30,782 nt of DNA from Pleurobrachia bachei. Lineage: Eukaryota; Ctenophora; Tentaculata; Cydippida; Pleurobrachiidae. The DNA is taken from the NCBI GenBank assembly GCA_000695325.1, contig AVPN01000846.1:4244-35025 (forward strand), in the 5' to 3' direction. The position numbers and the translations under genes were made by a program. The notes under the pieces were generated by a model. It did not search any database. It was given only the letters and a program-made list of their open reading frames with translations, and was not told the origin of the DNA. This document shows positions 1 to 10,248 of this stretch, piece by piece. Each line of letters opens with the position of its first letter. Positions within the stretch are counted from its first letter, which is position 1.

Positions 1-834
1 CCACCCGTAATTTAGGCGACTGTCACTCCTTTGCTTTGCATCAAATCACAAAATGACCCTCAAGTTTTTTGTAGATCTCGACAAGATCTTTCGAAAACTT
101 GAGGGTCAGTTTTTGATTGGAGTTGAAATAAAGGAGCTATGGCAATGCGCAAAAAGGGTGGCGCGCGACTTTTGGCGGCAAATGATCTAAGCGCTCCTAC
201 TAGATTATAATCGCGCCCGGTTTCACAAAATCGACAAAAACTTTTGACATGCGCTGCAGATCCCTAGTGCGCGCGTTTTCAACTCCTCCTAGGGCATACG
301 CCAACAAAAACTTCGTGAAATTTTAAGAATTCCAGTCAGCTCTCACCTTGCCAATCCGTTTCTGGGAACCGCTGACCAAAGGACATCAAGATGCACAGAC
401 TGACCAAGTTTCTTATCGATTGGATAAGATTTGGGGTGAAAATGTCGTTTTTTACATTTTTTAACCCTCGGACCCCCAGCCCCTCTGGCTGCTCGTGAGT
501 CGCGACCGCCGACCAAGGCCCAAGTAAAGACTAAAGCCTCCAAAAAATCCCCTCCCCAAAATAAGCTATTTTTGGTTGTCATTGCAGTTTGGGTGTAAGG
601 CAGCGTTTTGAAAATACGTAGCTAAAATCCGGGCTAAAATACGGGCTTGTCTCTAAACTGCTAATCACCGGTCACCCATACGTTTTTTATTTTATTTTTA
701 AAGCTTTTCATAACTTAACTTATAACTCGCCGTTTCTAGATGAACCACTATCGCTGACGAAAGAAGATATAGCAATAGGTTTTACTGTAGTAGGGGACTG
801 CGGAGAATACAAATAAACCACAAATAGTAACAAC
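1..834. other. Upstream region of the kinesin gene, no gene recognised
   Basis: No coding exon is recognised. The stretch holds a short perfect hairpin (54-108) and CpG-containing patches such as GCGCGC around 160-170 and 270-280, which could belong to a promoter, but no TATA box or start site can be assigned. A 79-codon minus-strand reading frame at 343-582 has low-complexity Arg/Gly/Lys composition and no family resemblance. The kinesin 5' UTR presumably lies just before 835. Confidence 0.5.
54..108. repeat. Perfect 15-bp inverted repeat (hairpin)
   Basis: The arm TGACCCTCAAGTTTT at 54-68 is the exact reverse complement of 94-108. The 25-nt spacer contains a second small near-palindrome around two GATC sites. 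It resembles the end of a small non-autonomous DNA element, but no target-site duplication is visible. Confidence 0.7.
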
Positions 835-1374
835 ATGGCAGAATCGTAAGTTCAATGCTTTTTACAACATCATAAAATCATCAACTTGATTGTCACATCA
901 TAATTTTGGGTGGAGCTGCTTGGACATTTCGTGTGTACCGTTTATTAGTTATCGTTGTAGCTTGATTTATTATCACTATTTACTTACCCAACCATTTTCA
1001 GGGTAAAGGTTGCAGTGCGAGTGAGGCCCTTCAATCAGAGGTTCGAAATCAGTGTTCATTATATGTTTCTTTATTCTATCTCGTATTGATCAACCGTTTC
1101 AAGTCTTTCTAACTCCTTCCTAATACATTCAGGGAGAAAGACAGGGGCTCAAAATGTTGTTTGAAAATGCAAGGCAAGACCACCACGATGATCAATCTTG
1201 AAGACAGCAGTGTCGCTCCCAAAACGTTCACATTTGATTTCTCGTATTGGTCTCATGATGGTTTTGAGATGGATGGTGAGGGAATTAGTGTGGCCGCGGG
1301 TGGTTCAAATTACGCCTCCCAGAGGGATGTTTTTAACGATCTGGGCCAAGGTGTCCTAAACAATGCTTACGAAG
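835..1374 (+). other. Kinesin exons 1-3: start codon and motor beta-1 region
   Basis: Exon 1 is only 11 nt (ATG GCA GAA TC, donor GTAAG). Exon 2 (1002-1040) restores the frame and gives [13 protein letters not shown]. Exon 3 (1133-1374) gives [18 protein letters not shown] and runs to YEG. The match of exon 2 to the universal kinesin first strand, and the phase match at both junctions, decide the start even though exon 1 is tiny. The intron 2 donor is GTTCGA, weaker than the others. Confidence 0.85.
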
Positions 1375-4300
1375 GTTAGTGTGTGGGATTGTATTGTTAC
1401 TTGTTACCTGTTGGTTTACTTGCTTGTTTTAGGGCTATGATGAGAGGGAGTGAGAGATATATAGTGAGAGACACATAGAGAGAAGGGAGGCAAAAGGTCC
1501 GTGTTTGCGTTACATAGAAAACGCTGCCATAGCAACATCTCTCATCAGACCACTTAACTGATACAACTATCATTACGTGGGAGGGAGAGAGAGAACAGGA
1601 AAGAAACGAGAGAGATGAATAAAAGAGAGAATAATAAGATAAGTGGGATGCGAAAGGATCCTAGTCCTGCTAAATACACTACGTCATGATGCATAATATA
1701 ATGCCACTAAAATCATAAGCTCCGAATTATGTATGGGGGAAGGTATGTAAGTTATATCGGTTCTTAATCTTGAAGTCGGTATGGGAGTACAGGTAGTGGG
1801 AGGAGCTGTTAGTAAGAGAGAGATAGTTTCTGAGTGTGTGTGTGTCCTGTAATACTCTAACGGTATTACATTGCCCGGTTACCATGGTTACAATGCCCAA
1901 CATCATACGAGAGGTATTAAATTATAGCCACACAGAGTAAACGAGCTCACATAGTTTTCATCCGACCAATGATATTCCCCCATTACCCTCAGATGACCTT
2001 ACCTCAGCCAATCAAATCACCCCTCGTGACGTCATGTTTCACAGTAAACTTCAGATAGTTCCTCTACCATTAGTAAAAATACCTCCCTCCTATAAGAGAG
2101 GGAAGAGATCACATGTAATCAGTGTACAGCAACTTTATTGTCTGTTTCAGGGTTCAACACGTCACTGTTTACATATTTCAGGGTTCAACACGTCACTGTT
2201 TGCGTATGGTCAGACCGGAGCAGGAAAGTCTTACTCGATGGTCGGTTACGGGCCCAATAAGTGAGTAACATTCTAATGAGAACAGGTTTGTTGGACGTTT
2301 CCACACTCGATTTGTTTTGATTTGTCAAGCATCCAATCAAAGCTATTTCACTTTCTCTCTATTTTGTACATGACGTAACTAACGGCCATCAAAACATCGA
2401 TTTGTTTCTCCGAGTATTGAATGGTTTCTATACTACTTCTCTCAACCCCACAACTCCCCTCCTTACTCCTTGACTTCTATTCCTCCCTCACTACCCAACT
2501 TGACTCCCTCACTACCCAACTTGACCACACTACGACATATTCTAACTCCAGGGGTATTGTTCCAATTACGTGTGACGAGTTATTTAAAACGGTTGAAGCT
2601 AACACAGACGACAATCTGAAGTATTGTGTTTATTTCTCCATGTTGGAAATCTATAATGAGTGTGTCAGGGATCTCCTGGTGAAAGATAACCCAAAGGGAG
2701 GGTTACCGGTACGTTAACAAAATGGGACACAACACAACAAACAAACAAACCAACAAACAAACAAAATCATAACTCAGTTTGTGTGGTTCCAATTTGTGAA
2801 ACCGTACCTCTTTCCACAGGTGCGTCAAAATCCGTCTATTGGTGCGTTCTACGTGCAAGGTCTGACTAAACAGATTGTGGGTAGTTACAAGGGGATTGAA
2901 GCGAAGATGGATGAAGGAACGAATAACAGGACAGTGGCTAGTACTGCTATGAATGCAACTAGTTCACGAAGGTTAGTGTGTGGGATTGTATTGTTACTTG
3001 TTACCTGTTGGTTTACTTGCTTGTTTTAGGGCTATGATGAGAGGGAGTGAGAGATATATAGTGAGAGACACATAGAGAGAAGGGAGGCAAAAGGTCCGTG
3101 TTTGCGTTACATAGAAAACGCTGCCATAGCAACATCTCTCATCAGACCACTTAACTGATACAACTATCATTACGTGGGAGGGAGAGAGAGAACAGGAAAG
3201 AAACGAGAGAGATGAATAAAAGAGAGAATAATAAGATAAGTGGGATGCGAAAGGATCCTAGTCCTGCTAAATACACTACGTCATGATGCATAATATAATG
3301 CCACTAAAATCATAAGCTCCGAATTATGTATGGGGGAAGGTATGTAAGTTATATCGGTTCTTAATCTTGAAGTCGGTATGGGAGTACAGGTAGTGGGAGG
3401 AGCTGTTAGTAAGAGAGAGATAGTTTCTGAGTGTGTGTGTGTCCTGTAATACTCTAACGGTATTACATTGCCCGGTTACCATGGTTACAATGCCCAACAT
3501 CATACGAGAGGTATTAAATTATAGCCACACAGAGTAAACGAGCTCACATAGTTTTCATCCGACCAATGATATTCCCCCATTACCCTCAGATGACCTTACC
3601 TCAGCCAATCAAATCACCCCTCGTGACGTCATGTTTCACAGTAAACTTCAGATAGTTCCTCTACCATTAGTAAAAATACCTCCCTCCTATAAGAGAGGGA
3701 AGAGATCACATGTAATCAGTGTACAGCAACTTTATTGTCTGTTTCAGGGTTCAACACGTCACTGTTTGCGTATGGTCAGACCGGAGCAGGAAAGTCTTAC
3801 TCGATGGTCGGTTACGGGCCCAATAAGTGAGTAACATTCTAATGAGAACAGGTTTGTTGGACGTTTCCACACTCGATTTGTTTTGATTTGTCAAGCATCC
3901 AATCAAAGCTATTTCACTTTCTCTCTATTTTGTACATGACGTAACTAACGGCCATCAAAACATCGATTTGTTTCTCCGAGTATTGAATGGTTTCTATACT
4001 ACTTCTCTCAACCCCACAACTCCCCTCCTTACTCCTTGACTTCTATTCCTCCCTCACTACCCAACTTGACTCCCTCACTACCCAACTTGACCACACTACG
4101 ACATATTCTAACTCCAGGGGTATTGTTCCAATTACGTGTGACGAGTTATTTAAAACGGTTGAAGCTAACACAGACGACAATCTGAAGTATTGTGTTTATT
4201 TCTCCATGTTGGAAATCTATAATGAGTGTGTCAGGGATCTCCTGGTGAAAGATAACCCAAAGGGAGGGTTACCGGTACGTTAACAAAATGGGACACAACA

Positions 4301-7300
4301 CAACAAACAAACAAACCAACAAACAAACAAAATCATAACTCAGTTTGTGTGGTTCCAATTTGTGAAACCGTACCTCTTTCCACAGGTGCGTCAAAATCCG
4401 TCTATTGGTGCGTTCTACGTGCAAGGTCTGACTAAACAGATTGTGGGTAGTTACAAGGGGATTGAAGCGAAGATGGATGAAGGAACGAATAACAGGACAG
4501 TGGCTAGTACTGCTATGAATGCAACTAGTTCAAGAGCACACACCGTTGTTACCATCCAGTTCGATCAGGTGGGTGTGTGAATCAGTTTTTTGTTGATTTG
4601 CAAACAATTTTTTGTAATGATCTGGATCCAAAATGAATAGATTAAGTGTCCTGAAATATTGTGTGTGGCGACCTCGCAGTATTGAACAGTGCCTATTACC
4701 CTCACACAGATCAAGAAGAACGAAGTGGGAGAGGAGACCAAGAGATCCAGTATTATCAACTTGGTGGATCTGGCGGGATCAGAGAGGGCAGGTAGTACCG
4801 GAGCAACCGGGGACAGGTTGAAGGAGGGTGCTAATATCAACAAGTCTCTATCCGCCCTGGGAAACGTCATATCGGTAGGTAGAATCATCACATGATTCAC
4901 GAGTGAAGTAGACAGAGTGATGTGACAATCCACGTGTTATGTTCTAAGCCTCCCTTTACATGACAGTCTAGCTTGGCAAACAATCCAAATATTGAGGGGG
5001 GTGGGAGTGACAACAATATTTTTACATCAAACCTCTTCTTCAGGCGCTTGCCGACGCATCGACCGGCAAGAAGAAAGTTATGGTTCCATACCGAGACTCT
5101 GTGCTAACGAAACTCCTACAAAACGCCCTGGGAGGGAACAGTAAAACTATTATGATCGCAGCTCTCTCTCCCGCTGACATTAACTACGACGAGACATTGG
5201 GAACTCTCCGGTACGCGGACCGAGCAAAGCAGATCAAGAACAAAGCTGTGGTCAATGAAAACCCTATGGATAAACTGATTAGAGAACTAAAGGAGGAGAA
5301 TGATAAATTGAAGAAAGCTCTGGGAGGGGAAATGCCAGTTGCAACAGGTGGGTGGTTGATGCACTCCTTTCTCCACCTTGATTCATACCCCCATTGTATT
5401 CCTTCTAACTGTACTATTCTTGAATCTTGCTATACTCCCCCGATACAATACCAGTTCCCATAATTATATCTCAATTTGACCTCCCCCCATATACAGGTGC
5501 CCCGGGGATGAGTGCTGAAGACCAGGCTGCCATGAGAAAACAGATGGAGGAGGAAATTAGGGCACAGTTGGAGGCTAATGCATCCGCCATGGCTGACATG
5601 CAGATGTCCGATGTTGACAGGGTGAGGAAGGGCATATAGTTGCAGGAAGTTGAGGAAGGGCAGGGGGGAGGCAGGGGGAGGTGGGGGTGTAGAGGAATGG
5701 ATTTAGAAACATGGATGGGTGGCGGAGTGGTGTTCAGTGTTGCTTTATGGGCTTGTGGGTTCGGTAGATTACTAGATGAACTGTTGCTTTGTTTCTTTGT
5801 CGGGCAACATTTCCCACAAAGTGACATTTTGTGACAAATGAAATTGTATACCTTTCTTCTCCTTCATTACTTTTCATCCAAATCTAATTCTCCAAGAAAT
5901 CATCCCTCTTAGTAACCCCTCAATGGCTGACATGCAGATGTCCGATGTTGACAGGGTGAGAGGAAGGGCATAGGGGGGAGGGAGAAACTTGGATGGGTGG
6001 CGGAATGGTGTTCAATGTTCCTTTGTCTGTTTGTTGGCCTGTGGGTTCGGTAGATGAACCCTTGCTTTGTCGGAGGACATGTCACACAAAGTGATATTTT
6101 CATGTGACAAATGAAATTTCTTCTTCTTCATTACTTTTCATCTAATTCTCCAAGAAATCGCCCTCTTTGTAACCCCTCAATCCCTCAGACGGCGCTAGCA
6201 CAGCAGCAGTTTAACGAAGGTCAGCTAAAGTTACTAGAGAAGGAGAAAGAGAAAGAATCCTCACCCCATATCACCAATCTAAATGAGGACGAGGCACTTT
6301 CAGGGGTCATACATCATCTTATCAAGGATGGTAAGGGATACTGATAATTGATGATACTAAGTGACTGACAGTCATCAATATTGGACAGTTTGGTTCATTT
6401 ATATATGTGTGTTAAATTCACTTGTATGTGATGTTGTGTAATGGTTCGATATATCTCTTCAGGTGAAAGCATTGTAGGTCGGAAAGATCCCTCCTCTGAG
6501 CCAGCTATTGTCCTGTCGGGTTTGAGCATCCAGAAATCCCATGCTATATTTGTGAGGGACGGAAACAGTGTGATAATCAAACCTGGTGTTGTTGGAGCAA
6601 AGACCAAGGTACAACATTACTATCTCTCTACATTACTCTAGTGGCATTACAGCTTGACATGCATCATGATAGAGACTCATTCTATCATTTGATTCATTTG
6701 AAAGCAGAAAGCATGATCTTAGTATGAAATGGTGTCCGTGTTTTATACTGCGTGGCGCCGAGGACCCCATTTGGGAATCAAATCGGGGTGTGGCGCCGCC
6801 AAACTGGTTTTATATCAGTTTATAATATCTAGTCAATATACCTGACCGTAATTCAGGTGAACGGACAAGCGCTAAACGGTGACCGAACCTTGATGCACAA
6901 AGATCGAATCTTGTTCGGATCAAACCACATGTACGTGTATTTTGATCCAGTGAACAAAGATTGTGCAGAGGGGACACCTGATAATGTTGATTGGGACTTT
7001 GCTCAGAAAGAGATTGCACAAGCAAAGGGATTTGGTGGGGGTGGTGATGGACAACTATCAAAAGGTACGTGTTTAAAGGAGTACCTTCTATGTGTGTGTA
7101 ATCATTGTTATATGGGTCATTTTACTCATTTTAGAGTCCTCCTACTGGTAGTGATACTGGTAATACGATTAACACTCCCTGCTCCCATTGTACTTATCAC
7201 CATGGTAACCCCCCCCCCTCTAGAACAGCAGTTGGCTCAAGAGCAGATCCTGGAATTGTTACCAATGGTCAGTGAAAGTAACGCTATATCGGAGGAACTT

Positions 7301-9458
7301 AACAAACACATGTATGTAAGGCGCGAAGGGATGGGGAGTGGTGAAAGTTATGTGCGCGCGCAGCGTCAGAAGTAACCATAACAGGAGTTCCTGTTTCAGT
7401 GTTGGGCTACAAAATTTGGAGCGGGAATTGGTAATGATTAGTTCAATCAGTCTCAACTCTAATTGTGCCATTTTCCTACAGGTCCTTCGAGGTTATACTC
7501 CTGTCAGGAGCAGCCAACCCAAGCGAGGGCTCGAAGGGAACCAAGTAAGAATTGATGCTGTAGCTGCTGGGTGTTGTTGATTTCTTTCGCATTGATACTG
7601 AAATATGAGCTCAAAATAATTTACACACAAATAATTTCCACGAATCCACGCATTTAAGAATGTCATAATTTACCCGGTCCCTCAGTAACATCAATGTCCC
7701 ATTTTCCCATCTACTGCTGCTATAAATATATCGCTGTGTGCTAACCGCCGTCCCAGACATCACTGGACATATTACAGGGTTATGGTAAAGATGAAGAACT
7801 TGGTAACTGGCAACACGTGGCTGTGGGAGCGGGGTCAGTTCATGAACAGACGGTACCTCATGCAGGACCTGTACCAGCGGTTCCTGGATGGAGATACCAC
7901 AGTAGATGAGATGCCAAATGATGAAGATCCCTTTTGGGATCCCCCTGGGGAAGTGCTGATCGGTACCTCCAATGCCTTTCTCCAGGCCCTGGCCTATGGG
8001 ATTGATTTCGATGAGCCTATTATGGTGGGGGACTATAAAGGGGAGGACCAGGGAAAACTGAATGTAATGATTTCGCCATGTGATGATAAGGGCAATAGTT
8101 TGGGAGAGGATTATTTTATTGAGGATAGCTCTGAGCTGCTTGGAAAACCCTACAACTATAAGGTAGGACCTTACACTTGAAATTTGTTAATTATGTTCAG
8201 CGTGTCTTTGTAGTTTCAAAGTTTTGATTTGAAACAACTGGGTTTCTAATGCCCAGTGAATTGAAATATACTTCTTAATTCTTATGACCATATTTTCAAT
8301 GCCCAGGTGACTATCAAGTCGTGTGATATCAACGAGAGTAGATTCTTTGTTGGAAGTTTCATCAAGTACAAGCTAGAGGGGGACGAGGAGCATACGGTTA
8401 CACCCACCGTCACCAAGACCCTCTCTCCCGTGTTCAATCATGATCGGGTAGTGAGGATTGACAAGGTAATCCAGTCATGAAATATCCAACTTAGTAGATT
8501 TTTACCAATATATTCGGCTAATTTATCAGACATCTAACTACTGTCACTTTTCTTCCATGACTTACTTCTTAGAAAGTTACTTTCCCAGGAAGTTCCTAGA
8601 ATCTGAACAATCACCTTTGTTACCACTACCAGATAACTATTGAAGCAATCGTCAATAGGAGGCTAAGAGTGGTTAAAGAGCAAAGCCCACCCTCTCCCTC
8701 TGTCTCTCTCTGTATGTCTCATTCTCTCTCTGTCCCCTGGCTCCCCCTCTTTCTCTCATTGAGAGTCTCAACATAATAATACCTAATCTTCCAACACCAG
8801 GTCACTCAAGACACCCTGGATTGGTTTGAGAACTCCTGTATTACCTTCCTAGTGTATGGATGCCAGGAGGATCGGGCCAGTGATGCCAAGCTAATGAAGA
8901 TGTCTACCAAGGAACTCAGACAAAAAGAGGCCAGTACTGGGGCACTGAAAACTAATGCACTGACAAGACAGCTGACTAAAAGTAGTGTAGCGGATGATTC
9001 AGCGCCCCTGAAAACAGAGATAATTGTCCTAAAGAGGAGGAATGAGATCTTGGCGAAGAAGGAGAAGAGAATCCAGGCGATAGTTACAGAGTGGGGTAAA
9101 AAGGCCCCCGAGGAGCAGAAATTTGAGCCATTTTACCGGGCTATATCTGCAGCTGCATTTAATACCGGGACCATGCTGAGAAGTGCCGCCACTGTCATCA
9201 CCCAGGTACTATATTGCCTAATGCTGGTTCTTCTTATTTTAGTAAAGTTCCTCAACTTTGTGACTTGATCCCCTCGAACTATCCTTCATCACAACTTCTT
9301 CCTCATTACAGGTGATACGAGCTCAGAAGCTGGTTGGCTCCCAAGCGGGTTCTATCGGGTCAGGAGGGGACAATGGTAGTACTACAGGCCAGAGTAATGG
9401 AACTGCCCCAAGTGCTGTCGGTCGGGCGGCAGGAAGCAAGGCTTGTATCATAATGTGA
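835..9458 (+). CDS. Kinesin-3 motor protein, KIF28P/KLP-6-like, with FHA domain and C-terminal CaaX box (18 exons)
   Basis: Plus-end-directed microtubule motor of the kinesin-3 family by homology. Exons: 835-845, 1002-1040, 1133-1374, 3748-3826, 4118-4274, 4386-4568, 4710-4874, 5044-5347, 5497-5621, 6189-6330, 6463-6608, 6857-7064, 7224-7311, 7482-7544, 7778-8162, 8307-8465, 8801-9205, 9312-9458. All introns are GT/AG and the exons sum to 3048 nt, an open frame of 1015 aa, close to KIF28P-type proteins (about 1000 aa). Visible in order: beta-1 [12 protein letters not shown]-loop GQTGAGKS (107-114); switch I NATSSR (221-226); switch II DLAGSE (257-262); neck and coiled coil; FHA domain (about 483-560); a DPFWDPP block; a C2-like stretch; a Gly/Ser-rich tail ending CIIM. 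Motor exons 4-6 are present twice; copy B was used here, and copy A of exons 4 and 5 would serve equally. Assignment to KIF28P rather than KIF1 rests on overall architecture and length from memory. Confidence 0.88.
2151..2201 (+). repeat. 31-bp tandem duplication including a 3' splice acceptor (copy A exon 4)
   Basis: The sequence GGTTCAACACGTCACTGTTT occurs at 2151-2170 and again at 2182-2201, each preceded by TTTCAG-like sequence. Acceptors are possible at 2150 and 2181. Only the downstream one keeps the reading frame to the P-loop; using the upstream one adds 31 nt and shifts frame. Copy B has a single acceptor at 3747. Confidence 0.9.
2182..2971 (+). pseudogene. Kinesin motor exons 4-6, copy A (last exon chimeric)
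   Basis: Exons 2182-2260, 2552-2708 and 2820-2971. The first two are intact and interchangeable with copy B. The third starts like normal exon 6 ([10 protein letters not shown]) but after NATSS is fused at 2966/2967 to the end of exon 3, so it stops before completing switch I. Its donor at 2972 leaves phase 2. Splicing it to copy B exon 4 shifts the frame and reaches a stop within about 26 codons. A full-length protein therefore needs this chimeric exon to be skipped. Confidence 0.75.
3748..4568 (+). other. Kinesin exons 4-6, copy B: P-loop, L5 region and switch I
   Basis: Exons 3748-3826, 4118-4274 and 4386-4568. Exon 4 encodes [20 protein letters not shown], exon 5 the GIVP start and the [16 protein letters not shown] strand, exon 6 VQGLTKQ, the [16 protein letters not shown] switch I helix and VTIQFDQ. 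Exon 6 here is complete and joins exon 7 (4710) in phase, giving residues about 98-237 of the protein. Confidence 0.88.
4710..5621 (+). other. Kinesin exons 7-9: switch II, end of motor, neck and coiled coil
   Basis: Exon 7 (4710-4874) has the invariant LVDLAGSER and [12 protein letters not shown]. Exon 8 (5044-5347) has [20 protein letters not shown] and [16 protein letters not shown], the conserved end of the motor core, followed by the charged neck. Exon 9 (5497-5621) is rich in E, Q, M and A (a likely coiled coil) and ends at a GTGAGG donor after the codon for Arg. Confidence 0.9.
5589..6181 (+). repeat. Tandem duplication in kinesin intron 9 copying the end of exon 9 and its donor
   Basis: Unit 1 is 5589-5922 (334 bp); unit 2 is 5923-6181 (about 259 bp, with internal deletions). 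The last 33 nt of exon 9 and the donor recur at 5923-5955, followed by similar intronic sequence up to AACCCCTCAAT, where exon 10 begins after CCCTCAG. The exon fragment has no good in-frame acceptor; the nearest upstream AG (5911-5912) is followed immediately by an in-frame TAA. It is best read as a dead pseudo-exon. Confidence 0.82.
6189..7064 (+). other. Kinesin exons 10-12: linker and FHA domain
   Basis: Exons 6189-6330, 6463-6608 and 6857-7064. Exon 10 ends in the kinesin-3 signature [20 protein letters not shown]. Exon 11 has the FHA start ESIVGRKDP and the SIQKSHAIF core. Exon 12 gives [20 protein letters not shown] followed by [10 protein letters not shown], the FHA C-terminal strands, then [13 protein letters not shown] and a Gly-rich linker. 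FHA domains bind phosphothreonine peptides or, in kinesin-3, act in dimerisation and autoinhibition; which applies here is not visible. Confidence 0.88.
7224..8465 (+). other. Kinesin exons 13-16: stalk and KIF1-type conserved blocks
   Basis: Exons 7224-7311, 7482-7544, 7778-8162 and 8307-8465. The exon 13/14 junction uses the donor at 7312, giving [20 protein letters not shown], which reads in phase into exon 15. Exon 15 carries [20 protein letters not shown] and [20 protein letters not shown], a block typical of kinesin-3 stalks. Exon 16 ([18 protein letters not shown] and onward, including [10 protein letters not shown]) resembles a C2-like beta sandwich. Total exon length staying divisible by three supports these boundaries. 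Confidence 0.82.
8801..9458 (+). other. Kinesin exons 17-18: C-terminal helix and CaaX tail
   Basis: Exon 17 (8801-9205) begins [20 protein letters not shown] and contains a basic helical segment ([16 protein letters not shown]). Exon 18 (9312-9458) is a Gly/Ser/Thr-rich tail ending SKACIIM and TGA. The last four residues fit a CaaX prenylation box (Cys, two aliphatics, Met), the class usually used by farnesyltransferase. A second copy of both exons lies at 11065-11712. The stop codon overlaps a donor-like GTGAGT at 9455. Confidence 0.87.
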
Positions 9459-10248
9459 GTGTGGACTGAGAGAGAGAGAGAGAGAGACTCTGACAATGTC
9501 AGTGACAAGTCATTACTGGTGACAAACATATTATGTTGATATGTGTTGATGCCTTCCTGATATTATATCTGACTCGACTGCCTGGTAGCACCCACCAGAT
9601 TTAAGGAACGAGGCAAAGCATATATAGCATGACGATAATGATGACGTTTTTAGTTTTGTACAGATATCTTTGTAGTTGTGTTAGTTTATTTAGTTGTGTT
9701 ATGTGTTAGTTTACTGTAGTATGTAAAGAGAATCAGTAATACCAAAGTATTATATCAGAGAGAAATTGATGAGTTGATTTCCTATTATTTAAATTCCAGT
9801 TCCAACGTTTCCTAAAAAATCACGTGTTTTTTGTTTTGTACTAAAGCCCCCCCCCCTATTAATAACACGTTCCTCATATAGCTGCATGTATTTATTCGCT
9901 GTCAATGCTGTGCTGCATGTGTCCAACTACAACCCTCCTCCTCCAAATACTGCTGCAATATATGACGACATACAGAGCTGATGGGAACATACAAACCACA
10001 CCCATTATATACCAGGTTAGTTGGCTACAGGGTGTTTTAACCCATCCCACATTATAACCCACACCTGGCATCTTAGTCGCTACAATCACACCATCTGACG
10101 CATGGCTTCAGAGCTCTTAATCTAATAGAGTGTACACCAGCTAAATCTGGCCAGCTCTGAGAGAGAAGTTTAAAATTCACTACCACTTGATTATTTGTAT
10201 TTTGTATACTCCATCACAATCTCTCAAATTGGGCCAGCTGACTCTCGC
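9459..10248. other. Kinesin 3' flank and Kv upstream region, copy 1
   Basis: No coding exon seen. It begins with a short GA run (about 9469-9486) and presumably holds the kinesin 3' UTR and then the promoter or 5' UTR of the Kv copy. No confident poly(A) signal or TATA box is assigned. It is nearly identical to 11713-12486. Confidence 0.5.

Larger units (their letters stand above)
1370..4532 (+). repeat. Head-to-tail tandem duplication of kinesin motor exons 4-6 (copies 1370-2966 and 2967-4532)
   Basis: Copy A is 1597 bp and copy B 1566 bp, directly abutting. Reading them side by side I found no difference except a 31-bp insertion in copy A (2151-2181); even introns and simple-repeat tracts agree. 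Each copy carries the rest of intron 3, exon 4 (P-loop), exon 5 and the first 147 nt of exon 6. At the junction the truncated exon 6 of copy A is fused to the last five bases of exon 3 and its donor. Near-identity implies either a very recent event or an assembly error. Confidence 0.92.

Noticed and set aside
343-582. 79-codon minus-strand frame upstream of the kinesin
   Set aside because: Low-complexity basic composition, no homology I recognise, no conserved neighbour or splice context.
2820-3029. Chimeric exon reading on into intron 3 sequence ([12 protein letters not shown]) as a membrane-anchored truncated motor
   Set aside because: The hydrophobic tail is just translated intron; a normal donor interrupts it.
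6745-6800. GGCGCC-bearing near-palindrome in kinesin intron 11
   Set aside because: Arms pair only over short pieces (CCCCATTTG/CAAATCGGGG); too weak to call an element.
7312-7321. Alternative donor GTAAGG at 7316 for kinesin exon 13
   Set aside because: It would put exon 14 in phase 0 and give [10 protein letters not shown], which loses the frame into exon 15; the GTATGT donor at 7312 gives the conserved [10 protein letters not shown] and keeps the frame.
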